The notes under the pieces: generated by a model
Databases searched by the model: none
The model's input: only the letters and a program-made list of their open reading frames with translations
What the model was told of the DNA's origin: nothing
Translations under genes and position numbers: made by a program
Source: Saprospiraceae bacterium
GTDB lineage: Bacteria; Bacteroidota; Bacteroidia; Chitinophagales; Saprospiraceae
Reading direction: 5' to 3'
Assembly (NCBI GenBank): GCA_016713025.1
Contig: JADJPZ010000004.1
Location: 3,821,001 to 3,885,000 of the forward strand
DNA length: 64,000 bases
In this document: in pieces, positions 62,060 through 64,000 of the stretch
Layout: the number at the start of each line of letters is the position of its first letter
Numbering within the stretch: position 1 is the first letter of the stretch

Positions 62060-63508
62060 TTAAAACTCCGCATTGCCGGGGAATCTAGGGAACGGAATCA
62101 CATCTCTGATATTGGTCATGCCCGTCACAAAAAGAACAAGGCGCTCAAATCCCAATCCAAATCCGGCATGAGGCACCGTACCAAATCTCCTGGTATCCAG
62201 AAACCATGACATCTCCTCGGCTGGAATATGCATCTCATTCATGCGTCGGACTAAAAGGTCGAGTCTCTCCTCTCTCTGCGAGCCACCTATGATCTCGCCT
62301 ATACCGGGGAATAAAATATCCATAGCTGACACAGTCGGACCTGGTACTCCATCTTTTGGATCGTCCTGTCGCATATAAAATGCCTTTATATCGGCTGGAT
62401 AATTGGTCAGGATGACGGGTTTTTTGAAATGTTTTTCTACCAGATATCTTTCATGCTCTGACTGAAGGTCTGCTCCCCATTTTTCGATAGGATACTGGAA
62501 TTTTCCTTTTTTATTAGGGGTCGAATTTTTAAGTATTTCAATGGCTTCTGTATATGTCAATCGTTCAAACGGATGCTCCAGACAGAATTTTAGTTTTTCG
62601 ATCAGTGTCATCTCTGATCGCTCTGCTTGTGGTTTGGTCTTTTCGTCATCGATGAGTCTTTGCTCCAAAAATGCCAGATCTTCCACACAGTGATCAAGGG
62701 CATACTGAATCAGAAACTTCAACATATCTTCAGCAAGATCCATATTGTCATGGAGATCATTGAAGGCTACCTCGGGTTCCATCATCCAAAACTCAGCTAG
62801 ATGTCGTGGGGTATTGGATTTTTCGGCGCGGAAAGTTGGTCCAAAAGTATAAACACTACCCAAAGCCAGTGCAGCCAACTCAGCTTCCAGCTGTCCCGAA
62901 ACCGTGAGATTGGTCGCCTTGCCGAAGAAATCCTCTTTGTAATTGATGCTACCGTCATCGTTTTGTGGTAGTTTATTCAAATCCAAAGTGGTCACTTGAA
63001 ACATCTCTCCTGCACCTTCGGCATCACTACCTGTAATGATAGGAGAGTGCACATTGACAAAATCACGATCATTAAAAAACTTGTGAATCCCATAAAAAAG
63101 AGTTTGTTTCACTCTGGATATAGCACTGAATGTGTTGGTCCTGAATCTCAGGTGGGCAATTTCTCTTAAAAACTCCAGGCTATGTTTTTTCGGCTGCAGA
63201 GGATATATTTCAGGATCGCAGTCTCCCAGAATGTGTATTTTTTCAGCTACCAACTCCACTGTCTGCCCCTTGCCCTGAGAAGCTATCAGCTTTCCTTCTA
63301 TGTGCAAAGCAGCACCGGTGGTTATTCTTTTAAGCAATGCCGCATCCCAGTTTTCAAAATCAACCACTACCTGTAGGTTTGCAAGACAAGATCCATCATT
63401 GAGGGCTATAAACTGGTTATTTCTGAAGGTACGGACCCAACCCATGACCGTATATTGCCTTGATGTTGCCACTGTGAAAATATCTTTTATTCGGGTTCTC
63501 TTAGCCAT
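62060..63508 (-). CDS. asnS: Asparaginyl-tRNA synthetase
   Basis: 482 residues, class IIb. OB-fold anticodon domain at about 17-105 (VMGWVRTFRNNQFIALNDGSC) and catalytic core with FRAEKSNTPRHLAEFWMMEPE (motif 2) and HAGFGLGFERLVLFV (motif 3). The AsnRS-type insertion and PGPTVSAMDILFPGIGEIIGG are present. A minus-strand -7 box TACTTTTG lies at 63540-63547, about 32 bases before the start. Confidence 0.97.
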   Translation of the reverse strand: MAKRTRIKDIFTVATSRQYTVMGWVRTFRNNQFIALNDGSCLANLQVVVDFENWDAALLKRITTGAALHIEGKLIASQGKGQTVELVAEKIHILGDCDPEIYPLQPKKHSLEFLREIAHLRFRTNTFSAISRVKQTLFYGIHKFFNDRDFVNVHSPIITGSDAEGAGEMFQVTTLDLNKLPQNDDGSINYKEDFFGKATNLTVSGQLEAELAALALGSVYTFGPTFRAEKSNTPRHLAEFWMMEPEVAFNDLHDNMDLAEDMLKFLIQYALDHCVEDLAFLEQRLIDDEKTKPQAERSEMTLIEKLKFCLEHPFERLTYTEAIEILKNSTPNKKGKFQYPIEKWGADLQSEHERYLVEKHFKKPVILTNYPADIKAFYMRQDDPKDGVPGPTVSAMDILFPGIGEIIGGSQREERLDLLVRRMNEMHIPAEEMSWFLDTRRFGTVPHAGFGLGFERLVLFVTGMTNIRDVIPFPRFPGNAEF

Positions 63509-63602
63509 AAGTCAATTACTTTATATTTAAATAAGGGGGCAAAAGTACGATATTTCAGGAATATAATAATGGGTACACTTTTGTATTTGACTGATTTCAT
63601 TT

Positions 63603-63703
63603 CAATGTCGTTTAGATAAGGAATTTTTCTTTGTTTTTCCCTATCTAAATCTTTCCCTTACAAAGGAAAGACTTCTTAAAGATGTCTTAACTAAACGACA
63701 TTG
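63603..63703. repeat. 101-bp inverted-repeat element
   Basis: Arms CAATGTCGTTTAG and CTAAACGACATTG (13 bp) enclose about 75 bases including TTTCCCTTACAAAGGAAAG. It could be a MITE or a bidirectional regulatory hairpin between asnS and the last gene; no target duplication is visible. Confidence 0.6.
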
Positions 63704-63897
63704 GATTTAATTTTCTTTAGACACCATTACATTCTTCGACTTTATATAAAAAAGCAATGGGTGTAAGGAATATAGTATCGCAGAATGATAATTTTTTGGT
63801 ATATAATAATTAGATATTAATATTAATTGCATATATTTGTCTTACAATTGGACACAGAACAGAATATTTATTAATCAACTTTAAAATATTTTCTATT

Positions 63898-64000
63898 ATG
63901 AGTGCAAAAAACCTTATTATCAGCAGTGTTGTAGGCAGCTTAGTCTACTTTTTATTAGGATGGGTATTTTACGGTATGTTATTTACAAATATATACCCTC
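63898..64000 (+). CDS. Membrane protein, 5-prime part, cut by window edge
   Basis: ATG 63898; 34 residues visible, starting MSAKNLIISSVVGSLVYFLL and continuing GWVFYGMLFTNIYP. One or more membrane helices. Start supported by the -7 box TATATTTG at 63832-63839. Looks like the small four-helix membrane proteins common in Bacteroidota, but too little is visible for a name. Confidence 0.6.
   Translation, partial: MSAKNLIISSVVGSLVYFLLGWVFYGMLFTNIYP

Overview
The window reads as part of a Bacteroidota chromosome. Promoters carry the -7 box TAnnTTTG, Shine-Dalgarno sites are absent, and the gene families are typical of the phylum: a TonB receptor next to a DUF4249 lipoprotein, a Reg_prop/Y_Y_Y LytS-type kinase with a LytTR regulator, a MurA with Asp in place of the catalytic Cys, and a 31-residue COX24-type ribosomal protein. 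A Saprospiria or Chitinophagia member would fit, but nothing here fixes the family. The window has two very different halves.

Bases 1-26,700 are an accessory island that I read as an integron-type gene-cassette array without a visible IntI (a CALIN-like array). About twelve units, all pointing right, are bounded by attC-like sites: long imperfect hairpins opening with AAC and closing with GTT, whose arms covary between sites. Cassette contents are small hypothetical genes; an alpha/beta hydrolase with a sigma factor and a membrane protein; a tRNA-like gene; three HigBA-like and one ParE-like toxin-antitoxin modules; a DUF6934-like two-gene cassette in four states of preservation; and a WYL regulator-RidA-YdeI group. 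A tyrosine recombinase plus IS91-type transposase forms a unit bounded by GTT on both sides, exactly 2,586 bp long in both complete copies, with an attC-like site as its right end. A third copy runs off the left edge.

Parasites of the array: two nearly identical group II introns on the plus strand and one ORF-less intron on the minus strand, all sitting in attC-like sites; an IS256-type, an ISKra4-like and an IS3-type element, the last two each inside an intron reverse transcriptase; and a family of palindromic elements of about 24-26 bp with core CCCGTWGGA...TCCWACGGG. The palindromes sit in frame in the recombinase, out of frame just after the catalytic tyrosines of the transposase, inside an intron stem and in an attC left box. 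Two of these loci show exact 5-bp target duplications. This family, and its association with folded recombination sites, is the best candidate for something undescribed.

Bases 27,000-64,000 are ordinary chromosome with intact genes: sucD, a DivIC/FtsB-like gene, eno, carA, a cytochrome c, an RHH-SPFH pair, moxR, a DUF4197 gene, murA, an amidase, a cupin protein, lipoproteins, a two-component system, a methyltransferase, pth, a TonB receptor cluster, queG-apaG-gmk-yicC, an HU gene, a TPR gene, the COX24-type gene, rng, two ATPases and asnS. One 158-bp MITE with ends matching the ISKra4-like element lies upstream of pth. Frameshifts are frequent in the left half and none was noticed in the right half, so the left-half lesions are more likely decay than sequencing error.
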